This document shows, in pieces, positions 1 through 8,741 of a stretch of DNA of 49,183 bases. Made by a program: the position numbers and the translations under genes. A model generated the notes under the pieces. The model was given only the letters and a program-made list of their open reading frames with translations. It was not told the origin of the DNA and searched no databases. The stretch comes from a virus. The stretch covers positions 1 to 49,183 of the IMG/VR virus record IMGVR_UViG_3300046009_008990; one strand, given 5' to 3'. The first letter of the stretch is position 1. Each line of letters starts with the position of its first letter.

Positions 1-494
1 AAGGAGGATTTACCAAACTGTCTTCCTTTATAGTCATATTGACCATACAAGTTTACAACAATAGGTGTTGTGTTTTCAGTATAGGTTATGGTACCTAATT
101 TATTCTGGTCCCCAACTGTTGTTGTACAATCAGCAGCATACGCCTCAGGGAACTTATGTTTAATTTGTGGGGCTATACCAGCACCCATCGTGCAGAAGCA
201 ATTGCAACAATGCGCAATTACGTCATATTGGTCGGCATCTCGGACCAAATCGCCATCGATATACTTTATCATACTTAATACAGGTCTTGTTAAATCTCGA
301 TATAAGAACACAGTTTCAGCGCTGTATCTTCTTCTACCATTTATAATTATCGGGTTTAAAACCGTATCGATTGTTTTCAATCGATGGTTTCCAATTTTAA
401 GAACGTGTTTTACTATTCCGCTTCTTAACGTTTTGTATTTACCAGTCTTTTTGATTAGGAAATCGTTTTTTTGGTAATTGTCTTTTAATGCCAT
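1..494 (-). CDS. macro-domain (ADP-ribose-binding) protein, partial at left edge
   Basis: A minus-strand frame opens with ATG at 492-494 and is still open at base 1, so about 164 codons are visible and the C-terminus is missing. Residues 91-108 read DVIAHCCNCFCTMGAGIA, a macro-domain nucleotide-binding signature; a G-x-I-T-Y-T segment and V-V-N-L-Y-G-Q-Y strand follow as expected. About 75 extra residues precede the domain. Macro domains bind or remove ADP-ribose from proteins, nucleic acids or metabolites. Its start overlaps the end of the NADAR gene by 10 bases, which suggests coupled translation and a shared role in ADP-ribose turnover. Catalytic activity cannot be decided from this fragment. 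Confidence 0.78.
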   Translation of the reverse strand, partial: MALKDNYQKNDFLIKKTGKYKTLRSGIVKHVLKIGNHRLKTIDTVLNPIIINGRRRYSAETVFLYRDLTRPVLSMIKYIDGDLVRDADQYDVIAHCCNCFCTMGAGIAPQIKHKFPEAYAADCTTTVGDQNKLGTITYTENTTPIVVNLYGQYDYKGRQFGKSS

Positions 495-973
495 TTTTCC
501 TCTTCATCAAATTTATCTCTAACTCTCATAATAGCTTCACCAAGCCAGTTGGTTCCTTGCCATTTTGTTTTGTCGTTAATGTCTGGATGTGATTCGTGCA
601 TACCAATACCCCAGATTTTATCTTCTGGACTAGCTTCAACTATTTCTAATTTACCACTTCGCAACAACTCTTTTTTCATCAAAGAGTTTTGACTAAACTT
701 AGCGTAGTTAGCCTCATACACAACTTCACGACATACAGTTTCCCATTTGTCTTTGTTGAAATTTTTGACTTTACGCCCTAGGGCTTTTTGTTCTTTAGGT
801 CCTTTGGTGTTCATGATTTTGTTGTAAGAATCAACGTCTTCAAACAACAAAGCTTTTTTAGCCATCATGTATTGCTCACAACAGTTATATTCAACACCAT
901 CGATAACAAACTTTGAGGGGCACCATTGACTAAAGGTACCACCCCAGAAAAATATGAATTTATCTGTTTTCAT
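485..973 (-). CDS. NADAR/YbiA-like ADP-ribose-processing N-glycosidase
   Basis: The 162-residue protein is about the normal length for the NADAR (YbiA-like) family. It shows the N-terminal F-F-W-G-G-T-F-S-Q-W-C-P-S motif, the C-C-E-Q-Y-M-M-A-K-K-A helix, and the C-terminal D-K-I-W-G-I-G-M and G-x-N-W-L-G-E-A-I-M-x-V-R motifs. Family members cleave N-glycosidic bonds of riboflavin intermediates or ADP-ribosylated nucleobases; some phage members reverse DNA ADP-ribosylation by toxins such as DarT. It lies between a membrane protein and a macro-domain gene in one minus-strand run with NAMPT and NadM, which supports an ADP-ribose role over a vitamin role. The substrate is inferred. Confidence 0.85.
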   Translation of the reverse strand: MKTDKFIFFWGGTFSQWCPSKFVIDGVEYNCCEQYMMAKKALLFEDVDSYNKIMNTKGPKEQKALGRKVKNFNKDKWETVCREVVYEANYAKFSQNSLMKKELLRSGKLEIVEASPEDKIWGIGMHESHPDINDKTKWQGTNWLGEAIMRVRDKFDEEEKWH

Positions 974-975
974 GA

Positions 976-1590
976 TTAGTCATTTAAAGATTTAAAATGT
1001 TTTTGACTTATTTTATCATAAGCATTAGCAACAAGACTGTATACATACTCAAAAAGTCTTCTGAATGGATTGTTTAACAACGTTGCCAACAAAGATAATG
1101 GCCAGTATGAAATCCAAGCAATAATACTAGCTTTGTTTTCACTACCTATTGGCATTATTTTAAGTTTTAACTCAGCCATTGTTTTAACATCGTAACCCCA
1201 AACAGAGATTCCATTCTCTCTAAGTTTTTGACATAACATCTCCACACTTTTATCACTGTTTTCATCAAAATCTGGTCTTTTAACTATTAACTCAGCTCTA
1301 ACTTTTTTGTAGATGTTAATTTTACGCTTAACAAATTCATTCCATTTTAATAATGACCATACCACTCCTACTAAAAGATAACCCAAAACAAACAATAAAG
1401 TTGTTCCGTAATCCTCTTTAACGAACGACCAAAGGTCATGTCCGTAGTTCCAAAGCAACAAAGCTAACGCTATACTTACAGCGGTTGTTGCCCACCCTTC
1501 TTCTTCTACCTCTAGTGAAATCATCGTCACTATGGCTGCTACGATACCTACTATAAGTATAACGTAACTATTTGCTAAAAATTCTAACAT
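976..1590 (-). CDS. membrane protein of unknown function
   Basis: 204 residues. Three hydrophobic segments lie near the N-terminus (residues ~8-25, ~35-52 and ~63-82), a charged cytoplasm-like middle follows, and a further hydrophobic stretch sits near residue 155-175. I do not recognise a family. It starts four bases upstream of the end of the next small gene and ends three bases before the NADAR start, so it belongs to the NAD/ADP-ribose transcription unit. It might anchor a defence-counteracting complex to the membrane, but nothing in the sequence proves that. Confidence 0.6.
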   Translation of the reverse strand: MLEFLANSYVILIVGIVAAIVTMISLEVEEEGWATTAVSIALALLLWNYGHDLWSFVKEDYGTTLLFVLGYLLVGVVWSLLKWNEFVKRKINIYKKVRAELIVKRPDFDENSDKSVEMLCQKLRENGISVWGYDVKTMAELKLKIMPIGSENKASIIAWISYWPLSLLATLLNNPFRRLFEYVYSLVANAYDKISQKHFKSLND

Positions 1591-1593
1591 AAT

Positions 1594-1824
1594 TTATCTT
1601 TTTTTTAAAATTGGTTTATACGATAACATGAAACCCAAATCATAAATCCCATTCATTAAAACAATCTTTTCATGGTTAGTCAATCTATGTTTTTCTAGAA
1701 ATTCCGTAACCATAATGTAATCATGAGTGAAAGTTGGTTCAAACTTAACCATAACTTTGTCATTATCCAATTTTAGATTAAATTCTGTGTTATGTTTTGT
1801 TTTTTTTGTTACATACTTAACCAT
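1594..1824 (-). CDS. small protein of unknown function
   Basis: 76 residues, lysine-rich and basic overall, with no signal peptide or membrane segment and no motif I recognise. It starts immediately after the NAMPT stop and ends four bases before the membrane-protein gene, so it is a tightly packed member of the operon. The ATG start follows an A-rich stretch, typical of weak ribosome sites in Bacteroidota. Confidence 0.55.
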   Translation of the reverse strand: MVKYVTKKTKHNTEFNLKLDNDKVMVKFEPTFTHDYIMVTEFLEKHRLTNHEKIVLMNGIYDLGFMLSYKPILKKR

Positions 1825-1825
1825 A

Positions 1826-3385
1826 TTATAATTTTGCTTTTTCTCTTACTTGTTCAAAAGACCATTCGTGTGTTAGCTTACCCATGTTAAACACTTCAAC
1901 TAACTCGTCTTTTACAGTATCAAATTCAACCTCTGAAGATGTAACTGTTCTGTATGTACCATCTTCATTTTTAACCAATTTCAAACGTCCTTTTTTAGAC
2001 TTCTTGAATGATTTGGTAATGTTACCATCAGCATCCATTTCAGTTGGTGCTTTTACCACATCAACTTCTTTTCCATCAAGTACCGCAAAACAAGCTTTTG
2101 TTGCAAAGTTTTGAGTATCACGGTCAATACCAGCTTGAAGTAATTTACCACCCATACCTAACGCTAAGTTTTCTGGTGATATTTTTTCTTCTTCCAACAA
2201 TGCGTAGATTTCTTTGATAGACTCTAAATTGATACCATCACCTTGAATAACACGAACTTGTGGAGGTAAAACTTTGTAACCTTTTTCGTTTACGGTATAA
2301 CCAAATTGTTCGAAAAGAATGTGGAAAATCTCTCTTAGTGAGTTGATTACGTGACCAGAGTCAGGACGGATAACAAGTTGATTACCAGGCTCAGTAGGTC
2401 TTGACAGGATTAATTCTTTCAATTCACCACCCCAATAGTCTTTACACGCTCTAAAAATGTTGAATGAATCAGACACACAAGCAACGATACCAGTTGGGAA
2501 AAGTGTTAAAACACGTTTCATTAAATCTAATTCACCTTCTTCACCTCTTAGAGTCATAATAGAATGTTCTGTCGCAGGGATAGATAAACCATAAATAGTG
2601 TCGGTGTTGTAGTTTTCTACAATGAATTTTGAACCCATAAGCGTATCTGAACCTCTAAAGTTTACAAGGTGTGCAGAACCACCAATACCAGCTGATTCAA
2701 CTGATGATACCCCTCGGAATCCAAAATCATTAAGTACAAAATCTACAAGGAAACTTCTAAGACCATCATCGTATGAAGTACAATTTCTATAAGCTTCATC
2801 AACAATTTTTCGTACTTCTCTTGATAACGTAGCAACAGTAATTGGATACCAAACTTGTAACAAGATTGTTTCTAAGAAGTTAGTTAACCATGCACACTCA
2901 GGGTCAAGGCTTTCAATAACCATAAGTACATTGTGAGTACCTACAACAGTTCCCTCAGGCACCGCTTTGATACTAACTGGTAAATGACCATCGTATTTTT
3001 CAACAATGTAATCAAATTTACTTCTGTCGAACACATCATCACGACCAAATACACCGTATTTAGTACCTAAGAATTCGTAAGCTTCATCAACTTCTTCTTT
3101 TGTGATAGCAACACCCTCTAAGAAACGTTTAAGGATAATTTGAAGGCCATAGAATACGGTTTCAGAGAATTTACCACCTCTTGATTCCAAATAAGAAACC
3201 ATTTTGGTCATTTCACTACCATAAAATCTGTGGTGTGAATACTTGTAAGCATCAGAACATAAAACCAAGTTTTCTGGTTTTTCCAATACTTTTTTTAGAA
3301 CCTTTTCAATCGATTTAATAGATGACATATCATCGTTAGCGATAGCTTGTTCTAGTTTTCGAATAATATTTCTTTTAAGTCTCAT
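1826..3385 (-). CDS. nadV: nicotinamide phosphoribosyltransferase (NAMPT)
   Basis: 519 residues. NAMPT makes nicotinamide mononucleotide from nicotinamide and phosphoribosyl pyrophosphate, the first step of a two-step NAD+ salvage. Diagnostic motifs are S-D-A-Y-K-Y-S-H-H near residue 44, Y-L-E-S-R-G-G-K, S-I-P-A-T-E-H-S-I-M (active-site His region), V-I-R-P-D-S-G-H, V-I-Q-G-D-G-I-N and G-M-G-G-K-L-L-Q. An additional ~35 residues precede the usual N-terminus. A host-type promoter box lies at 3403-3410 just upstream. The next step is supplied by NadM at 4056-5036. Phages that carry this pair can rebuild NAD+ after NAD-depleting defence; that role here is inferred from the pair. Confidence 0.95.
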   Translation of the reverse strand: MRLKRNIIRKLEQAIANDDMSSIKSIEKVLKKVLEKPENLVLCSDAYKYSHHRFYGSEMTKMVSYLESRGGKFSETVFYGLQIILKRFLEGVAITKEEVDEAYEFLGTKYGVFGRDDVFDRSKFDYIVEKYDGHLPVSIKAVPEGTVVGTHNVLMVIESLDPECAWLTNFLETILLQVWYPITVATLSREVRKIVDEAYRNCTSYDDGLRSFLVDFVLNDFGFRGVSSVESAGIGGSAHLVNFRGSDTLMGSKFIVENYNTDTIYGLSIPATEHSIMTLRGEEGELDLMKRVLTLFPTGIVACVSDSFNIFRACKDYWGGELKELILSRPTEPGNQLVIRPDSGHVINSLREIFHILFEQFGYTVNEKGYKVLPPQVRVIQGDGINLESIKEIYALLEEEKISPENLALGMGGKLLQAGIDRDTQNFATKACFAVLDGKEVDVVKAPTEMDADGNITKSFKKSKKGRLKLVKNEDGTYRTVTSSEVEFDTVKDELVEVFNMGKLTHEWSFEQVREKAKL

Positions 3386-3402
3386 AATAATTAAAATTTA
3401 TA

Positions 3403-3410
3403 CAAATATA
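3403..3410 (-). promoter_or_regulatory. host-type promoter box for NAMPT operon
   Basis: The minus strand reads TATATTTG, a match to the Bacteroidota -7 consensus TAnnTTTG, about 18 bases upstream of the NAMPT start. The -33 TTG is not clear. Confidence 0.5.
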
Positions 3411-3439
3411 CTATTTATTTTTATATTTTACAATTTATA

Positions 3440-4054
3440 CTAACATTTAAATTTTACATTTTCAAAATCAACATGTACATCTAAGGAAAATTCATTTCCA
3501 AATCTGTTTTTAAAAACACGTAAATTAACATTTTTTTGTTTTTTCCAAAACATAAGTTTAGCTAAAATATTTTGTTTTTTTGTTTCTTTTCTAGTTACAA
3601 TCACAAAAACATCAGAAGCATGTAGTGGTTTTCTGTTAGTTTCTAAAACACCGTTCTGAGGTTCAAACCTAGATAATTGTACACTTAAAAAAACTGTTGT
3701 TTTGTAGTTGCTAGAAAATCTAGATATTTTGTCAATATCACTATGATTATATGGATAATCAATTACGATTAAATCATAACCTTTCTTAAAGAAAAGTTCT
3801 AAATCAGTGTCTAATAACCCTAAAGAAACAACCGTTAATTTAGAATTTAGGTTTTTTTCATTTAAAGCTTTGTTAAACTTTTTTATAGTATGTAACCCTT
3901 TAGTTTCTGTTAAATACAATATCTTTTTATCGTTATTGTAACATTCAGAAGACAATATAGTTAAAATAGTTGATTTACCACTACCAAAATATGACCCAAA
4001 AACAACCAATGGGTTATATTCTAAATCAATATTTAATTTTTCTAATAATTTCAT
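3440..4054 (-). CDS. P-loop (RecA-like) ATPase of unknown role
   Basis: 204 residues. A Walker A motif G-S-Y-F-G-S-G-K-S-T lies at ~residue 20-30 and a Walker B-like Y-D-L-I-V-I-D-Y-P at ~93-101. The order and spacing resemble a RecA/DnaB-type core without extra domains. It sits between NadM and NAMPT, separated from NadM by one base and so translated with it. A link to NAD metabolism is unproven; the family is also common in phage replication. Confidence 0.6.
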   Translation of the reverse strand: MKLLEKLNIDLEYNPLVVFGSYFGSGKSTILTILSSECYNNDKKILYLTETKGLHTIKKFNKALNEKNLNSKLTVVSLGLLDTDLELFFKKGYDLIVIDYPYNHSDIDKISRFSSNYKTTVFLSVQLSRFEPQNGVLETNRKPLHASDVFVIVTRKETKKQNILAKLMFWKKQKNVNLRVFKNRFGNEFSLDVHVDFENVKFKC

Positions 4055-4055
4055 A

Positions 4056-5036
4056 TTATTTAATTAATTTATTAGTTACTACTTTCTTTAAAAACGTTTG
4101 CATTAATTCAATGTGTTCTGGAACTATTTTATCATTCAATTTCCAAGTGTATTTGATTGGTGTGATATGACCCTCACCAAGACTTGGTTCTTGTGAATAT
4201 TCAAATAAATCACTTAAATCAAACCATTTAACCTCTGCTATATCATCAGAAGCCTCAGCTTTACCCATTTGGTCCCATTCGTAAAATAGAAACAAAGTAG
4301 TCATAATCCCAGACTCTTCTTTTCCATATCTCCAATCTTTAATTTGCTGACTAGCAATATAAGTTGGTGTTAAACCACTTAATTTAGTTTCTTCAAATAA
4401 TTCTCTTCTAGCCGCAACTTCATAAGAAGCATCAGTTCTATCAACAAACCCACCAACAAATCTAAATTTATCTTCAGCAGGTTTTCTAGCTAAAAGGATT
4501 TGACCTTCATTATTTACAACTACAATATCGACAGTTGGATATGTTACTGGTCTTTGTTTGTAAATCCCATAAATAACACCAGCTCTAAAATCTTCAGAGT
4601 CTAAAACGTTTGTTGAACATTCTTCTCTTATTTCAGTAGCGTTATGTGACCCTACTTGTTCAATTTCTTGTGTTTTATGTTTACCAGAATAATATGGTAA
4701 AAAAGAATCTCTACTACCATATAAAATAGCGTTGGTTTCTGGGAATATAGTCGATAATGTATTATCAACATTTTCACTCCATTTTTCATCGCTTCTGTTA
4801 TCAGGTAAAGCCATTACAATAATATCAGGATATGATTCTTGGATTAACTTTCTTCTAGTTGAAAAGTCTAATGGGTTTCTTTTCGTGTTTTGAATTCTAG
4901 GTACACCTAAAAACACAACAACATTTGAATGATGTTCAGTAACATAATCTAATACTGAAATATGTCCTTCATGTAATGCTGGTAATTGAAATCTTCCGAT
5001 AATCACACCAATTTCATTTCTTTTTAAATCTTCCAT
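4056..5036 (-). CDS. nadM: bifunctional NMN adenylyltransferase / Nudix hydrolase
   Basis: 326 residues. The N-terminal half is an NMN adenylyltransferase: G-R-F-Q-L-P-A-L-H-E-G-H nucleotide motif at residues ~14-25 and S-H-N-A-T-E-I-R-E near residue 130. The C-terminal half carries a Nudix box, G-G-F-V-D-R-T-D-A-S-Y-E then R-R-E-L-F-E-E-T. The first activity turns NMN plus ATP into NAD+; in related fusions the Nudix domain hydrolyses ADP-ribose. Together with NAMPT this forms a complete nicotinamide-to-NAD+ route. A host-type promoter lies at 5057-5064, so it is the first gene of the NAD operon. Confidence 0.95.
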   Translation of the reverse strand: MEDLKRNEIGVIIGRFQLPALHEGHISVLDYVTEHHSNVVVFLGVPRIQNTKRNPLDFSTRRKLIQESYPDIIVMALPDNRSDEKWSENVDNTLSTIFPETNAILYGSRDSFLPYYSGKHKTQEIEQVGSHNATEIREECSTNVLDSEDFRAGVIYGIYKQRPVTYPTVDIVVVNNEGQILLARKPAEDKFRFVGGFVDRTDASYEVAARRELFEETKLSGLTPTYIASQQIKDWRYGKEESGIMTTLFLFYEWDQMGKAEASDDIAEVKWFDLSDLFEYSQEPSLGEGHITPIKYTWKLNDKIVPEHIELMQTFLKKVVTNKLIK

Positions 5037-5056
5037 TTTTTTATAATTTTATTTTG

Positions 5057-5064
5057 CAAATATA
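5057..5064 (-). promoter_or_regulatory. host-type promoter box for nadM operon
   Basis: The minus strand reads TATATTTGCA, matching TAnnTTTG, 20 bases upstream of the nadM ATG. Confidence 0.5.
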
Positions 5065-5067
5065 CAC

Positions 5068-5108
5068 AAAAAATCCCAATAAAAAAATTATTGGGACTTT
5101 TTTTTTTA
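5068..5108 (-). terminator. intrinsic terminator after the helicase gene
   Basis: An 8-bp stem (TCCCAATA / TATTGGGA) with a 7-base A/T loop is flanked by T tracts on both strands. It ends minus-strand transcription from the helicase gene and separates it from the nadM promoter. Confidence 0.75.
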
Positions 5109-5135
5109 ATTAACAAAACCCATTTTGGTTTTTTC

Positions 5136-8100
5136 TTACATTTTTACCCCCGTAATATAAATAAACTTACTTCTTCTCTCAATATGACCAACAATAGTGA
5201 AACCACTATCGGTAATCAAATTAATCAACTCTTGCTCATCTTCTTGTGTTGGATAAGACTTAGCTGGTTCCGCTATATGAATCATACCACCAAAATTTAA
5301 CACTCTATGTGCTTCGGTTATGTAATCTCTATAGTTGGTCCCCCACAACGCAAGACTAAACATTGCAACATCAACACTCTCATCACTTACATATTGGCTA
5401 ATATCTTTGATATCACAAGCAATTACACTATCATCTATAGCTACGTGGTCAAACGCTAATACCTCATTATGTGGAACGCAATGTCTAAATAAGTTTTCAC
5501 CACATCCAAAATCAATAATTTTATGATTTCTATTTCTAATCTTGGTTGCTATGTATTCATAAGGAATCTCATCCCATTGGTCCATGCGTTCTTTGCGTAA
5601 TTTATGATATCTAAACCAAGAATCTGGGTTGTCAGTAAACTCTTTGTGCATCGTTGTTGATAGAGTGGTTTTACCACGTCTATTAAACTCCGATAACTCA
5701 GACGTTATACGTCTTTCTCTATCCTCAGAATCAGTTATCTCTGGATACAAGTTTATAGCTAATCTATTGCGTTGGTTGTCGATGATGTTACCCTCATTGA
5801 TACGTTCTTTCCATTTCTGTAGAGATTCTTGTGATTTTCGATACATCGTTTCTTTACTAGGTAGAATTCTAGATGGTACAACACCATCAACAGCAGCATC
5901 CGCTAGCGTCTTCTTATTTCTAATAAGGTTAAGACGTTGCATATCCCAAGACCATACTTCTTCCTCTTCCAATTGGATTCTAACTTGTGGAATAATGATT
6001 TCGACATCACCGAAATTAGAACCTTGACGATAGATACGGCCTTTCAACTGTGTATATTCAGAATCGGTCCATGGTAATGTAATAAGTATCATTCGATTAC
6101 AAACATCTTGTAACCCATCAACACCAGTTCCTATAGGTCTGGACCCAATAAGAATATCTATATCACCAGCAATAAACTTATTTAAGTTTTCTTCTCGTAT
6201 ATACGTTGACTCTTCACCTGTGTATGTTCCAGTACTATAACCTAATGAACTAACATAATCTTCAATCTCATTAACAAACCCAGTTGTTAGATAAGAATAT
6301 ATTATAATACCTTTTCTTAGGTATGGTTGTATCGCTATTAATTTGTCATTTAATAACAATTTTTCAGTGTTGATGTAGTTATTCCCAGATGTGCTTAACA
6401 ACGTATCTAATAAGTGACCACCATCAATATTCAAGTTAGACATGTTACTACCAGTAAGTTCAGTCATTTCAATATCATACTTAGGTATGTATCTTAAACC
6501 ATGTAGAATAAGTTGTTGAAATATCTTCAACGCATTTGGTAGCGTTCTTCTGGTGTTTATATCATCATACTCAAAACCAGTCATAAGACTCAATAATGAC
6601 TTAGCTTCAAACAAGTTATTGATTACTGGTGTCGCTGACATAACAAGCGTATAAAGCTCTGAATTGTTCTCACGGATTCTACCTAGTAAACGGTTCATTA
6701 CGCCACGTCTAATAGATTCGTTTTCATCACCTTCCTCACGCTGTTTAGCATTGTGAACCTCGTCAATAACTACAAAATCAATTTGATTGTTATTTGTTAG
6801 GTCTTGGAACAATTCTTCTGAATTGGTTTGTTGGAACTTCTCATAGTTCAACACCAAATAGTTATGTTTGGTTCTATCAAACACATGGTCTTTTCTATAT
6901 TCAGTGAATGTAAGACTATCTGGATAAACTTCTTTAATTACTTTGCATGTTTGTTTAATGGTAGAGTTTAACGCAATGATTAACGTTAATCGTGAATCTA
7001 CTTCTCTACTAGCAACAATAAACGATAAAGTTTTACCAGCACCAGTTCCAGACCAGTTACCGTATGATTTAGCTTTAACAAGTCTTTGAACCGTTAACTT
7101 TTGCATCAAGTTAGGTTGAAACTTAAATGAATAACCTTCTTTTGGTTGATAGTTCATTGCTTTTTCGTACTCGGTGAAAAACATTTCTTTAACCGATTCA
7201 AAGTAAGGTCCACCAGACTCGTTTTTAAGCGTTTCTAGCGATATTTCGTTATTAAGTACATTATTCCATAACTTACGCAATTTATACTGTATAAGAGCCT
7301 CAAACGCTTCTTTATCCATACTAGCGTATAGTTGATTATCCAATGAGTGTAAATCATTGATTTCTCTCATCGTTGGTAACGTTGGTTCTTGTGTAACTTC
7401 TGGTCGTTCCGTTGGTGTTCCTGTTATCTCTATATCAACATCATCTATTGGTTCGGTTTCAACGTCAATAACATCAGATGATGTTTCGTTATCATCCTCA
7501 GATTCTTCTTCGGTTGTTAAACGTTCTCTAAGTTCACGTATAGATACTAGACGCTCATCTGAACCAGCATCAGTATCGGTTAAAACACCAAATTCTGTTG
7601 GTAAATTGCCTTGTCCTATGATTGTGTATAATTCAAATGGGTCCATATTAAACAAATCAGAATATTCTAAATCATTTATTAATGATATTTTGAAAGATTT
7701 AACCCAACCATGTCCATTACATACCGAACAACCTTGCCCTTTCAAATGATTAGATGGTGATTTTTTAAATTCACCATGTTCAGGACAGATAATTTTAATT
7801 TTTGTCTTGGTATCGATATATTCAGCTTTTGAATAATCATATTTATCACCATGAATTTCTTTGGCTTTTTTAATAAACTCATCAGTTGTTAATTTTGCAG
7901 AACCACCACATTTCCTACAACCTCTGTTAATCAAATGTTTAGCTGGTGTTTGCTCAAATTCACCATGTTCTGGACAAATAATTTTAACTTTATTTTTATT
8001 TCCAATATAATCAACTAAAGAATAATCATATTTATCTCCATGAATTTCTTTAGCTTTTTGAATAAACTCATCAGTTGTTGGTTTAAATACATTACTACAT

Positions 8101-8660
8101 TTAGAACATTGTTTACCTTTCAAATGGTTAGACGGTGTTTGTAAAAATTCACCATGTTCAGGACAAATTATTTTCACATTTGTTGTGTAATTAATATACT
8201 CAACTTTTGAATAATCATATTTATCTCCATGTGTTTCTTTAGCTTTTTGAATAAAGACATCAGTTGTTAGTTTTACACCACCTTTACAAACTGAACATTC
8301 AGTCCCTTGTAAATGTGAACCTGGGATTACTTCAAACTCACCATGTTTAGGACAAATTATTTTAACTTTAGTTGTGCTATCAACATACTCAACTTTTGAA
8401 TAATCATATTTATCGTTATGAACTTCTTTGGCCTTTTTAATAAAGGCATCAGTTGTTAATTTTGCAGAACCACCACATTTCCTACAACCTCTGTTAATCA
8501 AATGTTTAGCTGGTGTTTGCTCAAATTCACCATGTTCTGGACAAATAATTTTAACTTTAGTTTTAGCGTCTTTATATTCAGTTAAAGAATAATTATACAT
8601 ATCACCATGTACTTCTTTAGCTTTTTTAACGAATTCTTCAGTTGTTAATTTTTTACTCAT
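5136..8660 (-). CDS. five-repeat DUF723 / SNF2-type helicase / Rrp8-like methyltransferase fusion
   Basis: 1174 residues in three parts. Residues ~1-330 hold five ~65-residue repeats, each with (F-I-K-K-A-K-E-x-H-G-D-K-Y-D-Y-S), (I-I-C-P-E-H-G-E-F) and a final C-x-x-C, so each may bind one zinc; these match DUF723-type repeats of phage nucleases. After an acidic linker comes a superfamily 2 helicase: S-G-T-G-A-G-K-T (Walker A), D-E-V-H, and Q-L-K-G-R-I-Y-R-Q-G in motif VI. The C-terminal ~150 residues resemble Rrp8-type class I methyltransferases (I-I-D-F-G-C-G-E, A-M-F-S-L-A-L-W-G-T-N). It probably reads and remodels or modifies nucleic acid. A host-type promoter lies at 8677-8684. Confidence 0.85.
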   Translation of the reverse strand: MSKKLTTEEFVKKAKEVHGDMYNYSLTEYKDAKTKVKIICPEHGEFEQTPAKHLINRGCRKCGGSAKLTTDAFIKKAKEVHNDKYDYSKVEYVDSTTKVKIICPKHGEFEVIPGSHLQGTECSVCKGGVKLTTDVFIQKAKETHGDKYDYSKVEYINYTTNVKIICPEHGEFLQTPSNHLKGKQCSKCSNVFKPTTDEFIQKAKEIHGDKYDYSLVDYIGNKNKVKIICPEHGEFEQTPAKHLINRGCRKCGGSAKLTTDEFIKKAKEIHGDKYDYSKAEYIDTKTKIKIICPEHGEFKKSPSNHLKGQGCSVCNGHGWVKSFKISLINDLEYSDLFNMDPFELYTIIGQGNLPTEFGVLTDTDAGSDERLVSIRELRERLTTEEESEDDNETSSDVIDVETEPIDDVDIEITGTPTERPEVTQEPTLPTMREINDLHSLDNQLYASMDKEAFEALIQYKLRKLWNNVLNNEISLETLKNESGGPYFESVKEMFFTEYEKAMNYQPKEGYSFKFQPNLMQKLTVQRLVKAKSYGNWSGTGAGKTLSFIVASREVDSRLTLIIALNSTIKQTCKVIKEVYPDSLTFTEYRKDHVFDRTKHNYLVLNYEKFQQTNSEELFQDLTNNNQIDFVVIDEVHNAKQREEGDENESIRRGVMNRLLGRIRENNSELYTLVMSATPVINNLFEAKSLLSLMTGFEYDDINTRRTLPNALKIFQQLILHGLRYIPKYDIEMTELTGSNMSNLNIDGGHLLDTLLSTSGNNYINTEKLLLNDKLIAIQPYLRKGIIIYSYLTTGFVNEIEDYVSSLGYSTGTYTGEESTYIREENLNKFIAGDIDILIGSRPIGTGVDGLQDVCNRMILITLPWTDSEYTQLKGRIYRQGSNFGDVEIIIPQVRIQLEEEEVWSWDMQRLNLIRNKKTLADAAVDGVVPSRILPSKETMYRKSQESLQKWKERINEGNIIDNQRNRLAINLYPEITDSEDRERRITSELSEFNRRGKTTLSTTMHKEFTDNPDSWFRYHKLRKERMDQWDEIPYEYIATKIRNRNHKIIDFGCGENLFRHCVPHNEVLAFDHVAIDDSVIACDIKDISQYVSDESVDVAMFSLALWGTNYRDYITEAHRVLNFGGMIHIAEPAKSYPTQEDEQELINLITDSGFTIVGHIERRSKFIYITGVKM
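7880..7992. repeat. 113-bp exact repeat, copy 1 (inside helicase gene)
   Basis: This segment is identical base for base to 8447-8559. It covers parts of repeat units 4 and 5 of the N-terminal array, whereas the other units match only at the protein level. It shows recent copying within the array. Confidence 0.9.
8447..8559. repeat. 113-bp exact repeat, copy 2 (inside helicase gene)
   Basis: Second copy of the 113-bp identical block; it covers repeat units 1 and 2. Confidence 0.9.
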
Positions 8661-8676
8661 TAGTTGTAATTTTTAG

Positions 8677-8684
8677 CAAAGATA
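8677..8684 (-). promoter_or_regulatory. host-type promoter box for helicase gene
   Basis: The minus strand reads TATCTTTGCT, matching TAnnTTTG, 17 bases upstream of the ATG at 8660. Confidence 0.5.
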
Positions 8685-8718
8685 CGAATTAAATTTTACT
8701 TATTAAAGAAAAAGTCAT

Positions 8719-8727
8719 ATATTTATA
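8719..8727 (+). promoter_or_regulatory. phage-type promoter motif ATATTTATA
   Basis: ATATTTATA followed by an A-run lies 14 bases upstream of the ATG at 8742. The same motif precedes many other genes in this window in the sense orientation. Confidence 0.5.
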
Positions 8728-8741
8728 ATAAAAAAAATATC

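Noticed and set aside
88-477. Plus-strand open frame of about 130 codons
   Set aside because: It lies opposite the macro-domain gene, which has a clear conserved signature on the minus strand; the plus frame is a shadow.
7357-7749. Plus-strand Ser/Val-rich frame of 130 codons
   Set aside because: It is antisense to the acidic linker of the helicase; its low complexity reflects the complement of Asp/Glu/Thr codons.
7741-8660. CRISPR-like regularly spaced repeats
   Set aside because: The repeats are in-frame protein repeats (about 195 bases) within a coding sequence; no short direct repeats with unique spacers are present.
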